Of a stretch of 64,000 bases of DNA, positions 18,422-26,830 are shown one piece after another (the first letter of the stretch is position 1; each line of letters opens with the position of its first letter). A program made the position numbers and the translations under genes. Under the pieces are notes generated by a model. That model saw only the letters and a program-made list of their open reading frames with translations. It was not told the DNA's origin and ran no database searches. This stretch comes from Myxococcales bacterium (GTDB lineage: Bacteria; Myxococcota_A; Polyangia; Haliangiales; Haliangiaceae), in NCBI GenBank assembly GCA_016717005.1, contig JADJUF010000023.1:62001-126000 (forward strand), written 5' to 3'.

Positions 18422-19309
18422 TCACGCGCGGACGAACGCGCGGACCCGGGCGAGGTCGCCGTGGACGATCGCGCCGTCGGCGACCGCGGTCAGCGCCGGC
18501 TTGGCGCGGTAGGCGACGCCGAACCCAGCCTGCGCCAGCATCGGCCGATCGTTGGCGCCGTCGCCGATGGCGACGGTCTGCGCCGGCGTGAGCTGGTAGC
18601 GCGCGGTCAGCTCGGCCACCACGAGGGCCTTGCGCGCCGCGGTCACGACCGGCCCGAGCACCTCGCCGGTGAGCTCGCCCGCGCGGATCTCGAGGGTGTT
18701 CGCGAACGCGTGAGCGAAGCCGAGCTGTGCGGCCAGCGCGTCGGCGGCGAACGTGAACCCGCCCGAGGCGATCGCGAACACGGCGCCGTCGGCCCGCAGC
18801 GCGGCCATCATCGCGACCAGGCCCGGCGACAGCGGCAGGTGCGCGGCCAGCTCGTCGAGCGCGTGGGCCGACAGCCCCGCCAGCGCGCGGACGCGCGACC
18901 GCAGGCTGGCCTCGAAGTCGAGCTCGCCGCGCATCGCGCGCTCGGTCACCGCCGCGACCTGATCGCCGACGCCGTGGCGGCGGGCCAGCTCGTCGATCAC
19001 CTCGATCGCCAGGATCGTCGAGTCCATGTCCATCACGACCAGCGCCGGCGCCACGACCGGCAGCACGCGCACCGCGAGGTCGAGGCCGGGCGCGGCGACC
19101 GCGGTGGCGACCGCGTGGCGCAGCGCCACCGCGCCAGCGCGATCGGCCGCTGAGGCGCGGCAGGTCAGCACGAGCCCGTGCTGCTGATCGATCGTGAACG
19201 GATCGAGCTGCGCGACCGACCCGGCCGCGGCCTCGAGCGCGCGCGCGGTGGCGAGATCGATGGGCCGGTCGGCGACGGCGATGAGCTGGTACCCGGTCAC
19301 GTCGCCCAT
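18422..19309 (-). CDS. serB: Phosphoserine phosphatase
   Basis: 295 aa, last step of serine synthesis (phosphoserine to serine). The N-terminal ~75 residues resemble the ACT-like regulatory part of SerB. The HAD core has motif I MDMDSTI (nucleophile Asp), motif II AIASGGFTF, a conserved Lys in ARKALV, and motif IV GDGANDRPML. Two starts are possible: ATG at 19309 lies inside a TATATATAT run, while GTG at 19300 is 6-8 bases after that run and fits the leaderless spacing seen elsewhere. The GTG start would give 292 aa. No other ser genes are adjacent. Confidence 0.92.
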   Translation of the reverse strand: MGDVTGYQLIAVADRPIDLATARALEAAAGSVAQLDPFTIDQQHGLVLTCRASAADRAGAVALRHAVATAVAAPGLDLAVRVLPVVAPALVVMDMDSTILAIEVIDELARRHGVGDQVAAVTERAMRGELDFEASLRSRVRALAGLSAHALDELAAHLPLSPGLVAMMAALRADGAVFAIASGGFTFAADALAAQLGFAHAFANTLEIRAGELTGEVLGPVVTAARKALVVAELTARYQLTPAQTVAIGDGANDRPMLAQAGFGVAYRAKPALTAVADGAIVHGDLARVRAFVRA

Positions 19310-19316
19310 ATATATA
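19301..19316 (-). promoter_or_regulatory. TATATA -10 run overlapping the annotated serB ATG
   Basis: An AT run (19308-19316) stands out in GC-rich DNA and matches a -10 element. If used, transcription would begin near 19300, making GTG 19300 the start codon. Confidence 0.45.
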
Positions 19317-19398
19317 GGAGCGGGCGCGGCGACGTGTAGGTGTGAGCAGGTGTCGAGTCGCTGTCGACGTTTGAACGCCAGGAATCCAGGTAACTATC

Positions 19399-19404
19399 TA
19401 TAAT
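19399..19404 (+). promoter_or_regulatory. Consensus TATAAT -10
   Basis: A perfect TATAAT within the AT-rich stretch TAACTATCTATAATCC, 44 bases before the ATG at 19449. A TTGAAC at 19371-19376 is too far (22 bases) for an ideal -35. The transcript would have a ~38-base leader. Confidence 0.45.
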
Positions 19405-19448
19405 CCAATGACAAGGCGGCTGGTCCGGCCATTGCTCTACCCGGGGAC

Positions 19449-19970
19449 ATGAAGTCGCTCCTGCTCGTCGCCCTCATCGCCCCGCTCACCACCGCGTGCG
19501 TCACGGACACCACCGATCGCACCCTGCGCCTGGCCGCCGCCGACGGCTCGGTCGAGCTCCCGCGCGACGAGCTGGCCTGGTCGGTCACGGGCGGCAGCGC
19601 CAGCGTCACCGCGCCCGCGGCCGTCGCGTACCCGTCACGCCTGACGATCAAGCTCGACATCCTGCGCGCGGTCGACGGCGGCGAGGTCGACGACGCGATC
19701 ACCCTGGGCTCGATCGAGATCGTCGAGGGCTCGGCCTGTCGGCTGACCCGCGCGGCGCGCTGCGACGGCCGCGACTGCCTGGCCGAGGTCGAGCTGACCC
19801 AGCCGGGCGTGTGCCTGGTGCGCGCCCGGGCCGCGACCCCCGATGGCGAGGAGCTGGCGCAGTGCTGGTACCACGCCCACTGGGAGGGCGATCGCGCCGA
19901 TCAGGCCGCGGTCGACGCGCTGATCGAGATGGCCGAGCAGCAGCGGGCGACGTGCGAGGACGCGCTGTGA
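19449..19970 (+). CDS. Lipoprotein of unknown function
   Basis: 173 aa. Signal peptide MKSLLLVALIAPLTTAC with lipobox Cys17. The mature part looks all-beta and contains five more Cys (CRLTRAARCDGRDC, VCLVR, CWYHAHW, CEDAL), suggesting disulphides. The stretch CWYHAHWEGDRADQ near the C-terminus is distinctive. No family recognised. Unlike most neighbours there is no Asp-Ala tether after the lipobox. Confidence 0.65.
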   Translation: MKSLLLVALIAPLTTACVTDTTDRTLRLAAADGSVELPRDELAWSVTGGSASVTAPAAVAYPSRLTIKLDILRAVDGGEVDDAITLGSIEIVEGSACRLTRAARCDGRDCLAEVELTQPGVCLVRARAATPDGEELAQCWYHAHWEGDRADQAAVDALIEMAEQQRATCEDAL

Positions 19971-19986
19971 TCGTCGCCGGGCGCGC

Positions 19987-20520
19987 TCACGCCGACGCGA
20001 GCGCGGCCGCCAGCGCCTGGTAGGGGGCGGCGCGGAGGCCGACGGTGTCGTCGCCGGCGTCGGGGTCGGCCACCAGCTCGGCGAGCGTGGCGTCGAAGCC
20101 CTCGGGCACGAACAGGCGATCCCAGCCCAGCGCGCGGGGGCCCGCCGGCTTGTCGGCGATGCGGCCGTCGCACGTGCCGTGGAACAGCTCGACCGCGGCG
20201 TCGGCGCTGCGCCGGAGCGCGACGCACAGCACCAGCCGCACCGGCTTCTCGCGCCACCAGCGACAGAAGCGGTTCTCGTTCTCGGAGTCGAGCTCGAGGC
20301 GGAGGCTCTGGCCCTCCATGGTCAGCAGGTCGGTCGCCTCGGCGAAGCACGGGAAGCCGTGCTCGACCGCCATCACCATGTCGTGGGCGCGCCGCTCGGG
20401 ATCGGGCGCGCTGGTCGAGTAGCCGGCCGGCAGGCCCGCGAGCTCGAACTGAAGTTCGGGTGCCGCGCGGCGGACCTCGGCTGCGCGGAGGTCGGTGCCG
20501 TCGATGAAGTGCGCGATCAC
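19987..20520 (-). CDS. Divergent Ham1/RdgB-like NTP pyrophosphatase
   Basis: 177 aa from GTG. The Ham1/ITPase family hydrolyses non-canonical purine NTPs (ITP, XTP) to monophosphates. The best signature is GPRALGWDRLFVPEGFDATLAEL-like sequence near residue 130 (GWD, then F-x-P-x-G-x-x-x-T-x-A-E). It is preceded by ELFHGTCDGRIADKPAG, which aligns with the family's strand G-x-I-x-x-x-P-x-G. The N-terminal nucleotide segment (SfATGN in RdgB) is poorly conserved here, so activity is uncertain. Convergent with the lipoprotein at 19449. Confidence 0.6.
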   Translation of the reverse strand: MIAHFIDGTDLRAAEVRRAAPELQFELAGLPAGYSTSAPDPERRAHDMVMAVEHGFPCFAEATDLLTMEGQSLRLELDSENENRFCRWWREKPVRLVLCVALRRSADAAVELFHGTCDGRIADKPAGPRALGWDRLFVPEGFDATLAELVADPDAGDDTVGLRAAPYQALAAALASA

Positions 20521-20567
20521 GGGCGCATGGTCGCACGGGCGCCGTCGGGCTGCACGCGCCGCCGCGG

Positions 20568-20603
20568 TTTACATCGCCGCGACGGCGGACGATGATCGGC
20601 CGC
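20568..20603 (+). promoter_or_regulatory. Promoter defining the SnoaL-like lipoprotein start
   Basis: TTTACA (20568-20573), 17 bases, GATGAT (20591-20596), 7 bases, ATG at 20604. An upstream ATG at 20592 lies inside the -10 and is therefore unlikely to be used. Confidence 0.5.
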
Positions 20604-21602
20604 ATGCAGCGCACCCTGATCGTGGCCCTCGCCTGGGGGCTCGCCGCGTGCGGCTCGTCGCGGCCGCCCGCGCCGGAGGCGCCGCGTCGGAGCGCCAAGG
20701 AGGCCAAGGACGAGGCCCGCGGGCTGATCGACGAGGCCTACCGGGTCATGCGCAGCGGTACGCCCACCGACATGATGGGCCTCCTGGCGCCCGATCTGTT
20801 CTTCGTCGGTCCCGGGCCGGCCGACGTCGGTCTCGACCGCGCGGCGGTGCTCGAGCTCGCCGGCGGGCTGGTCGACGATCGCAAGAAGCACAAGCTCAAG
20901 TCGTTCGGCCTCGAGCTGTTCGCCGGTCCCGACGGCCGCACCGCCTACGCGTTCGATCAGCTCGAGTACGACGGCGTGGCGTTCGCGGTCACCGCGGTGG
21001 CGGCCGAGGTCGACGGCATCTGGCGGCTGACCACGATCGAGGTGGCCCGCGCGATCAGCAGCCGCAAGCTCGACACCGCGGTCGCGCCGGACCCGCTGCC
21101 GAAGTGGAGGCCCACCGACGATCACGACGCCGCCCACGCCGAGGCGCCGCGCGAGATGCTCGAGGCGATCGCGCTGGCGGCCGACGACCTCGACGATCGC
21201 CTGCGCCAGTACGGCAGGTCCGACGACGCCGCGTTCGTCGGCCCGTCGCCCGACGAGGTCAGCCTCGGCGGCAAGGCCATCGGCAAGCGCTGGAAGAAGC
21301 GCGCGCCGCGCTGGACGGTCGGGGAGGTCGTCGCCGGCGCGTCGCCCGACGGCGCGCTGGTCTGGGTGGTCGCCAGCGCGAGCAAGATCGAGCAGCCCGA
21401 CGACCGCGACGACGATCGCGATCGCGACCGCGGCCGCAAGCGCAAGCGCAGGCCGGAGCCGGAGCCAGCGCCCGAGCCGGTCGAGGCGGCGCCCGCGACC
21501 GGCGGCCCGCCGCGCCGGCTGTTCGCGATCTATCGCGACGACGGCGGCGAGGCCGGCTGGGACCTCGCGGTCCTGCACGAGGCGGTCGTGGTCGCGCGCT
21601 GA
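20604..21602 (+). CDS. Lipoprotein with two SnoaL-like segments
   Basis: 332 aa. Signal peptide MQRTLIVALAWGLAAC (lipobox Cys ~16), then a helical linker rich in Lys/Glu/Ala. Two cone-shaped SnoaL/DUF4440-like segments are suggested: the first around DEAYRVMRSGTPTDMMGLLAPDL and YEYDGVAFAVTAV-type strands, the second near DDLDDRLRQYG and DEVSLGGKAIGKRW. Between the second and the last strand is a charged low-complexity loop (Asp/Arg run, then Lys/Arg/Pro/Glu). Without catalytic residues a binding role is more likely than an enzyme. Family assignment is tentative. Confidence 0.6.
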   Translation: MQRTLIVALAWGLAACGSSRPPAPEAPRRSAKEAKDEARGLIDEAYRVMRSGTPTDMMGLLAPDLFFVGPGPADVGLDRAAVLELAGGLVDDRKKHKLKSFGLELFAGPDGRTAYAFDQLEYDGVAFAVTAVAAEVDGIWRLTTIEVARAISSRKLDTAVAPDPLPKWRPTDDHDAAHAEAPREMLEAIALAADDLDDRLRQYGRSDDAAFVGPSPDEVSLGGKAIGKRWKKRAPRWTVGEVVAGASPDGALVWVVASASKIEQPDDRDDDRDRDRGRKRKRRPEPEPAPEPVEAAPATGGPPRRLFAIYRDDGGEAGWDLAVLHEAVVVAR

Positions 21603-21633
21603 TCGCGGCGCGCGGCTCCCCGCGGCCCGCGGG

Positions 21634-22746
21634 TCACAGGTCGCGCGGCGCGCCGAGCCCGAGCAGCGCGCGGCCCGTGCTCGGCAGGACCCGGTCGCCG
21701 ACCATGCGGTGGGTCAGCAGCACCTCGACGTCAGCGAGCGCCCGGGCCAGCGGCGATGTCCGGCCGGTGGCGGCGCCGCCGACGAGGTGGAAGGCGCCGC
21801 GCACGACGGCGGCGGCCTCGGCCGCCGCGTGGGCCGCGGCCAGGCGCAGCGCGCCCCGGGTCGCGTCGGCGATCGTCCCGGCCGCGGCCGCGGCCAGCGC
21901 GGCGTCGGCGGCGGACCGCGCGTAGGCGTGGGCGGCGTCGCGCCGCGCCACCAGCGTCGCGTAGGTCGCGAGCGCCGACGACGGCGGGCCGGCGTCGCCG
22001 CGGGGCGCGGTGAGCCGGGTCGCGGCCGCGGCCAGCGCGGCGCGCGCGAGCCCCAGGCCGACGCCGGCGATGCCCAGCGCGAGCAGCCCGAACAGCGGCA
22101 CGCGCGCCAGCGGCTCATCGGGCCACGGCGCGCGCCCGAACACCGACGTCATCGCCGCGCGCGGCACGAGCGCGTCGTCGATCACCAGATCGTGGCTGCC
22201 GGTGCCGGCCAGGCCCATCGGATCCCAGGTGTCGACGACGCTCACCCCGGCGGTGTCGATCGGCAGCGCGCACACGACGTGCGCCGGCGGCGTGCCGGTC
22301 AGCGCGCCGACCATGACCCAGGTGGCGTGGCGGCAGCCCGAGGCGTAGGGCCAGCGGCCGCGCAGGCGGACGTGGTCGCCGTCGACGACGGCCTGGCCGC
22401 TGGGCGCGAACACCCCGGCCAGGAGCGGCGTCGTCGGGCCGCGCCAGATCGCGCGCGCGGTCGCCTCCTCGAGGTAGCCGGCGAGCAAGGTCGAGGTCGA
22501 CGCGGTCATCACCACCCACGCGGTCGCGGCGTCACCCTCGGCCAGCGCCGCCAGCACGTCGACGTAGGTGGCGGGGGGCACCGCGGCGCCGTCGAGCGCG
22601 GCCGGCAGCAGCAACCGCAGGAACCCGCCCGCGTGCAGCGCCGCGACCACCGGCGCCGCCAGCTGGCGCTCGCGGACGTGGGCGTCGGTGTGCGCGGCGA
22701 GGGTCGGGGCCAGCGCGCGGGCGGCGACGACGAGCGAGTGGTCCAT
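21634..22746 (-). CDS. Acyl-CoA dehydrogenase-fold flavoprotein
   Basis: 370 aa. Residues ~10-100 are the helical N-domain (RERQLAAPVVAALHAGGFLRLLLP), ~105-210 the beta-barrel (WPYASGCRHATWVMVGAL), and the rest the C-terminal helical bundle. The catalytic Glu of true acyl-CoA dehydrogenases is not evident. Sequence features such as GDAATAWVVMTAS are closer to the DszC/HpaA-type flavin monooxygenase branch, so the reaction could be a dehydrogenation or a two-component hydroxylation. It is divergent from the EGF/kelch lipoprotein, with the two leaderless promoters back to back. Confidence 0.75.
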   Translation of the reverse strand: MDHSLVVAARALAPTLAAHTDAHVRERQLAAPVVAALHAGGFLRLLLPAALDGAAVPPATYVDVLAALAEGDAATAWVVMTASTSTLLAGYLEEATARAIWRGPTTPLLAGVFAPSGQAVVDGDHVRLRGRWPYASGCRHATWVMVGALTGTPPAHVVCALPIDTAGVSVVDTWDPMGLAGTGSHDLVIDDALVPRAAMTSVFGRAPWPDEPLARVPLFGLLALGIAGVGLGLARAALAAAATRLTAPRGDAGPPSSALATYATLVARRDAAHAYARSAADAALAAAAAGTIADATRGALRLAAAHAAAEAAAVVRGAFHLVGGAATGRTSPLARALADVEVLLTHRMVGDRVLPSTGRALLGLGAPRDL

Positions 22747-22758
22747 CCGATGCTGGTA
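22747..22758 (-). promoter_or_regulatory. Leaderless -10 of the flavoprotein gene
   Basis: TACCAG on the minus strand (22753-22758), 6 bases before the ATG at 22746. Confidence 0.4.
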
Positions 22759-22806
22759 CCACGTCGCCCGTGGTGGCGCCCACACCCTCGGCCCGACGCG
22801 CCGACG

Positions 22807-22818
22807 TACACTGCGCCG
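22807..22818 (+). promoter_or_regulatory. Leaderless -10 of the EGF/kelch lipoprotein gene
   Basis: TACACT at 22807-22812, exactly 6 bases before the ATG at 22819. Confidence 0.5.
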
Positions 22819-23994
22819 ATGAGGATCTTCGCGTGTGTGTCCGGTCTGGCGGTGGTGGTCCTGACGTGCGCGACCGCGGCGTGCGGCTCGGACGCGTCGG
22901 CCGTCGACGCCACCACCGAGGCCGACGCGCCGAGCGTGTGCGCGCCGGCCTGCGGCGCCCACGCCGAGTGCGTCGCCAGCGCCTGCGTCTGCAGCGCCGG
23001 CTACATGGGTGACGGCCAGGCCTGCGCCGACATCGACGAGTGCGCGACCGGCAACGGCGGCTGCGCGGTCGACGCCGACTGCGCCAACACCGACGGCGCG
23101 CGGACGTGCGCGTGTCGGCCGGGCTTCGTCGGCGACGGCGTCGACTGCAACCCGGTGTGGCAGCGCGTGGCGGCGTTCCCGGCCGTCACCTACGACGCCG
23201 GCTCCCAGCAGCTGAGCGCCGCGATCGGCGCGCGCCTGTTCTTCGCGATCGACGGCAACGACGCGAGCTCGCTGTTCCGGTCGTTCGACACGGTCACGCA
23301 CGCGCTGTCGGGCCCGCTGAGCGCGACCCCGGGCGAGTTCTGCGCCTGCGGGCTCGCCCAGGTCATCGTCAGCGACGGCGCCGCGCTGTTCATGTTCGGC
23401 AACCAGGGCAACCGCTACGACCCGGCGGCCGACGCCTGGACGCCGCTGGCAAGCTACGACGGTCAGCTCGGTCGCGGCGACGCCGGCGGCGCGTTCGATC
23501 CCACCACGGGCACGTTCGTCGTCGTCGGCGGTCGCGACGGCGCCGGCGCGTACCAGGGCTCGGCGATCCGGCTGACGACCGCCGGCGCGATCACGGCCGA
23601 GGCGGGCGCGGCCGCGGTCGAGCTCCGCGAGCCGCTCGCGTACGTCACGCCCACCGGCTCGATCCTGTACGTCGCGGGCGGGCTCGCCAGCGACAATAGC
23701 GCGCGCCGCCTGTTCCGCCACACGCTCGGCACCTCGACCTGGGAGGCGCTGGCCGACGCGCCGGCCGACCTGTTCCCGGGCCGCGGCATCGGCCTGTACA
23801 CGCCGACGCTGCTCTACGCCGCCACTGACACCGGCGTGTACCTGTACGACACCGGCACCAACGCGTGGCGACCCGATCCGGTCGTGCCGCCGCCGGGCTT
23901 CCAGCGCGCGCTCACCGCCGCCGGCTCGGTCTGGGCCATCAGCAGCAGCGCCGCGACCGGCGTCGAGATCTACCAGCTGCGCGCGATCGAGTGA
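22819..23994 (+). CDS. Lipoprotein with EGF-like domains and kelch-type propeller
   Basis: 391 aa. Lipobox TAAC (Cys ~22), a short Asp-Ala tether (VDATTEADAP), then two EGF-like modules (~38-115): CAPACGAHAECVASACVCS and a calcium-binding type DIDECATGNGGC with CANTDGARTCACRPGF. From ~120 onwards repeats of ~50 residues with GG-containing strands (VVVGGRDG, LYVAGGLAS) and W-x-x-L turns indicate a kelch-like beta-propeller. Such EGF-plus-propeller proteins are usually displayed at the myxobacterial surface; the ligand is unknown. Confidence 0.8.
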   Translation: MRIFACVSGLAVVVLTCATAACGSDASAVDATTEADAPSVCAPACGAHAECVASACVCSAGYMGDGQACADIDECATGNGGCAVDADCANTDGARTCACRPGFVGDGVDCNPVWQRVAAFPAVTYDAGSQQLSAAIGARLFFAIDGNDASSLFRSFDTVTHALSGPLSATPGEFCACGLAQVIVSDGAALFMFGNQGNRYDPAADAWTPLASYDGQLGRGDAGGAFDPTTGTFVVVGGRDGAGAYQGSAIRLTTAGAITAEAGAAAVELREPLAYVTPTGSILYVAGGLASDNSARRLFRHTLGTSTWEALADAPADLFPGRGIGLYTPTLLYAATDTGVYLYDTGTNAWRPDPVVPPPGFQRALTAAGSVWAISSSAATGVEIYQLRAIE

Positions 23995-24123
23995 CGGCCG
24001 GCGCCGTGGCGCTGGCACTTCCGCGGCCCAGGCGCCGCTCGCGCTCGAGGTGCCGTGCGCGGTGAGCGCCCGCCCCCGCGCCGTGTGACGGCTTTGCGGC
24101 ACGATCGCCGGCGCGGCGTCATC

Positions 24124-24163
24124 GTGATGTCACGTCGCAGCGATCACCTCGTGTGATGTCACG
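24124..24163. promoter_or_regulatory. Paired GTGATGTCAC near-palindromes upstream of tonB
   Basis: GTGATGTCACG occurs twice (24124-24134 and 24153-24163), 29 bases apart, about three helical turns. Between them ATCAC mirrors the second GTGAT, giving further symmetry. The pair sits ~60-95 bases upstream of the tonB start and is a candidate operator for the uptake operon. Otherwise the 225-base gap shows nothing recognisable. Confidence 0.4.
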
Positions 24164-24219
24164 AACCCGGCACGAACCGGCCGGGGCTTCGTCACCGAGC
24201 GGCGCCATGGTGGCCCTCG

Positions 24220-24963
<744 letters not shown>

Positions 24964-24984
24964 CCCAGGCCCCAGGAGTCGATC

Positions 24985-25734
24985 ATGAGCTTCAACCTCG
25001 CAGATGTCTTCAAGCACATGCAGCCCTTCGCCATGGCGATCGTCGCCGTGCTGCTGCTCATGGCGATGGCCGCGCTGTCGGTCTTCGTCGAGCGGATCTG
25101 GGTGTTCTTCAAGTCGCGCCGCATGGCCAAGCGCTTCGGCGCCGCGGCCGCGGGCGCGCTCGACCGCCGCGATCTGGCGGGGCTGATCAAGCTGTCCGAT
25201 CAGTACGACGGCTGCCACCTGGCGACCATGCTCACCGCCGGCACCCGCACCTACCTCGGCGCGCTCGCCAAGCCCGGCGAGCTCGATCCGGTCGAGCTGA
25301 CCCGGCGCGAGCTGACCCGCCAGGCCGACGCGGTGTCGGCCGACGTCCGACGCGGCATGAGCATCCTGGCCTCGGTCGGGTCGGTGGCGCCGTTCGTCGG
25401 CCTGCTCGGCACGGTCATCGGCATCATCGGCGCGTTCCAGGGCATCGCCGCCGAGGGCTCGGGCGGCCTGGGCGCGGTCTCGGCCGGCATCTCCGAGGCG
25501 CTCGTCGTCACCGCGATCGGCCTGGTCGTGGCGATCCCGTCGGTGCTCGCGTTCAACTCGCTGTCGAGCCGCGCCGACAACCTGCTGCTGGCGCTCGACC
25601 AGTCGCGCGGCGAGTTCATCGACTACCTCGAGAACCAGGGCAGCGCCGACGTCGGCGGCGGCCTGCGGGCGCCGCGCACCGACGACGCCCACCGGCCGCT
25701 CACCGTGGAGGCTCGCGCCAGTGCGTCGGCCTGA
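24985..25734 (+). CDS. exbB: ExbB/TolQ/MotA-type proton channel protein
   Basis: 249 aa with three membrane helices: ~10-32 (AMAIVAVLLLMAMAALSVFV), ~130-150 (SVAPFVGLLGTVIGIIGAF, the signature of the family) and ~175-195 (ITEALVVTAIGLVVAIPS type). Forms the pentameric stator of the TonB system in the inner membrane. A good AGGAG lies 8 bases before the ATG, which is 21 bases after tonB. Overlaps exbD by 14 bases, indicating coupling. Confidence 0.92.
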   Translation: MSFNLADVFKHMQPFAMAIVAVLLLMAMAALSVFVERIWVFFKSRRMAKRFGAAAAGALDRRDLAGLIKLSDQYDGCHLATMLTAGTRTYLGALAKPGELDPVELTRRELTRQADAVSADVRRGMSILASVGSVAPFVGLLGTVIGIIGAFQGIAAEGSGGLGAVSAGISEALVVTAIGLVVAIPSVLAFNSLSSRADNLLLALDQSRGEFIDYLENQGSADVGGGLRAPRTDDAHRPLTVEARASASA

Positions 25735-26134
25735 GGGTCCGAAGCCCGACATCAACGTCACCCCGCTGGTCGACGTCGTCCTCGTGCTGCTGATCATCTT
25801 CATGGTCGTGATCCCGCAGATGGAGGCGGGCGCCACCGTCAACGTGCCGGGCGCCGCCAACCCCGACGCGCAGACCGATCTCAAGAACCCGCCGATCACG
25901 CTGTCGATGACCGCGGCCGGGGGCCTGTACCTCGAGAAGCGCGGCGTCACGCGCGACGAGCTGATGCCGCTCTTGCGCCAGGCCCGCGCGGCGTCGCCGC
26001 GGAGCAAGCTCGTGCTCAAGGGCGACCGCGCGGTCAGCTACGGCGCGATGCGCGCGCTGTTCCGCGAGTGTCAGGGCATCGGCTTCCCCGGCGTGTCGCT
26101 GCAGGTCGGCGACAAGAGCAGCGGGGAGAGCTGA
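25721..26134 (+). CDS. exbD: ExbD/TolR-type protein, first copy
   Basis: 137 aa from a GTG inside the end of exbB. One membrane helix near the N-terminus (VDVVLVLLIIFMVVIPQM) with the essential Asp in INVTPLVDVVL, then a periplasmic TolR-like domain. It forms the dimer inside the ExbB pentamer and carries the proton path. Four bases separate its stop from the second exbD. Confidence 0.92.
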   Translation: MRRPEGPKPDINVTPLVDVVLVLLIIFMVVIPQMEAGATVNVPGAANPDAQTDLKNPPITLSMTAAGGLYLEKRGVTRDELMPLLRQARAASPRSKLVLKGDRAVSYGAMRALFRECQGIGFPGVSLQVGDKSSGES

Positions 26135-26137
26135 GCC

Positions 26138-26581
26138 ATGGCCGTCGAACTCAACGTCGGTGGCGGCAAGGGCCGGCGCAGCAACGTGCGCCCGTCGATG
26201 AACGTGACGCCGCTGGTCGACGTCGTGCTCGTGCTGTTGATCATCTTCATGGTCATCGCGCCGATGATGGTCAAGCAGTTCTGGTTGCACGTCCCCAAGA
26301 AGGAGGCGGCGACCAACCCCGAGGCGCAGGCGCCCAGCGACGGCCCGGTGCCGGTGGTCGTCACCGTCCGCGCCGACCGCTCGGTGTGGATCAACAAGGA
26401 CCGGGTCGAGATCGCCGCGCTCGGCGATCGGCTCCAGCGCATCTTCGCCGCGCGCACCGACCGGCTGGTGTTCTTCGACGCCGAGGACGCCGTGCCCTAC
26501 GGCGAGGCGATGCGCGTGCTCGACGCCGCGCGGGGCGGCGGCGCGGCGAACATCGCGGTCCTCACGGACGCGGTCCGTTGA
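26138..26581 (+). CDS. exbD: ExbD/TolR-type protein, second copy
   Basis: 147 aa. NVTPLVDVVLVLLIIFMVIAP is the same membrane motif as the first copy, with a conserved Asp. The periplasmic part has RADRSVWINKDRVE and FDAEDAVPYGEAM, typical of ExbD. The two copies differ outside the helix, so they may form a heterodimer as in some myxobacterial and Bacteroidetes systems. Last gene before a 250-base gap. Confidence 0.9.
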   Translation: MAVELNVGGGKGRRSNVRPSMNVTPLVDVVLVLLIIFMVIAPMMVKQFWLHVPKKEAATNPEAQAPSDGPVPVVVTVRADRSVWINKDRVEIAALGDRLQRIFAARTDRLVFFDAEDAVPYGEAMRVLDAARGGGAANIAVLTDAVR

Positions 26582-26599
26582 ACCGTCGCCGCGGTGGCG

Positions 26600-26745
26600 C
26601 GCGCGATCGCCGGGCGCGTCGGGGGGCGTCGGGGCGCGTCGGGGCGCGTCGGGCGCCCGCGTCGCGGGCGTTCGCTTCGTGTCGCAACCGAACCGAGATC
26701 GAGGCCGAGATCGAGATCGAGATCGAAGCCGAGATCGAGATCGTC
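26600..26745. repeat. Simple repeats between exbD and the receptor gene
   Basis: Two low-complexity tracts: GGCGCGTCGGGG-type repeats (~26612-26660) and a GAGATC hexamer tract (~26694-26744). No gene is seen in the 250-base gap. A possible -10, TTAGCT, lies 9 bases before the receptor ATG at 26831. Confidence 0.5.
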
Positions 26746-26830
26746 ATTCATCCCGCGACCCGGAGAGGTTGCTCGTTCGTTGCGAGCGCGCCACCGAGCC
26801 ACGACCTGTCTGCCATTAGCTGGCCTCACC

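Noticed and set aside
20592..20603. ATG at 20592 as start of the SnoaL-like lipoprotein
   Set aside because: It lies inside the GATGAT -10; the ATG at 20604 also gives a better signal peptide.
26690..26745. Coding frame of Arg/Ser repeats before the receptor
   Set aside because: It is a GAGATC hexamer tract; the translation is low complexity with no start signal, and the receptor signal peptide starts later at 26831.
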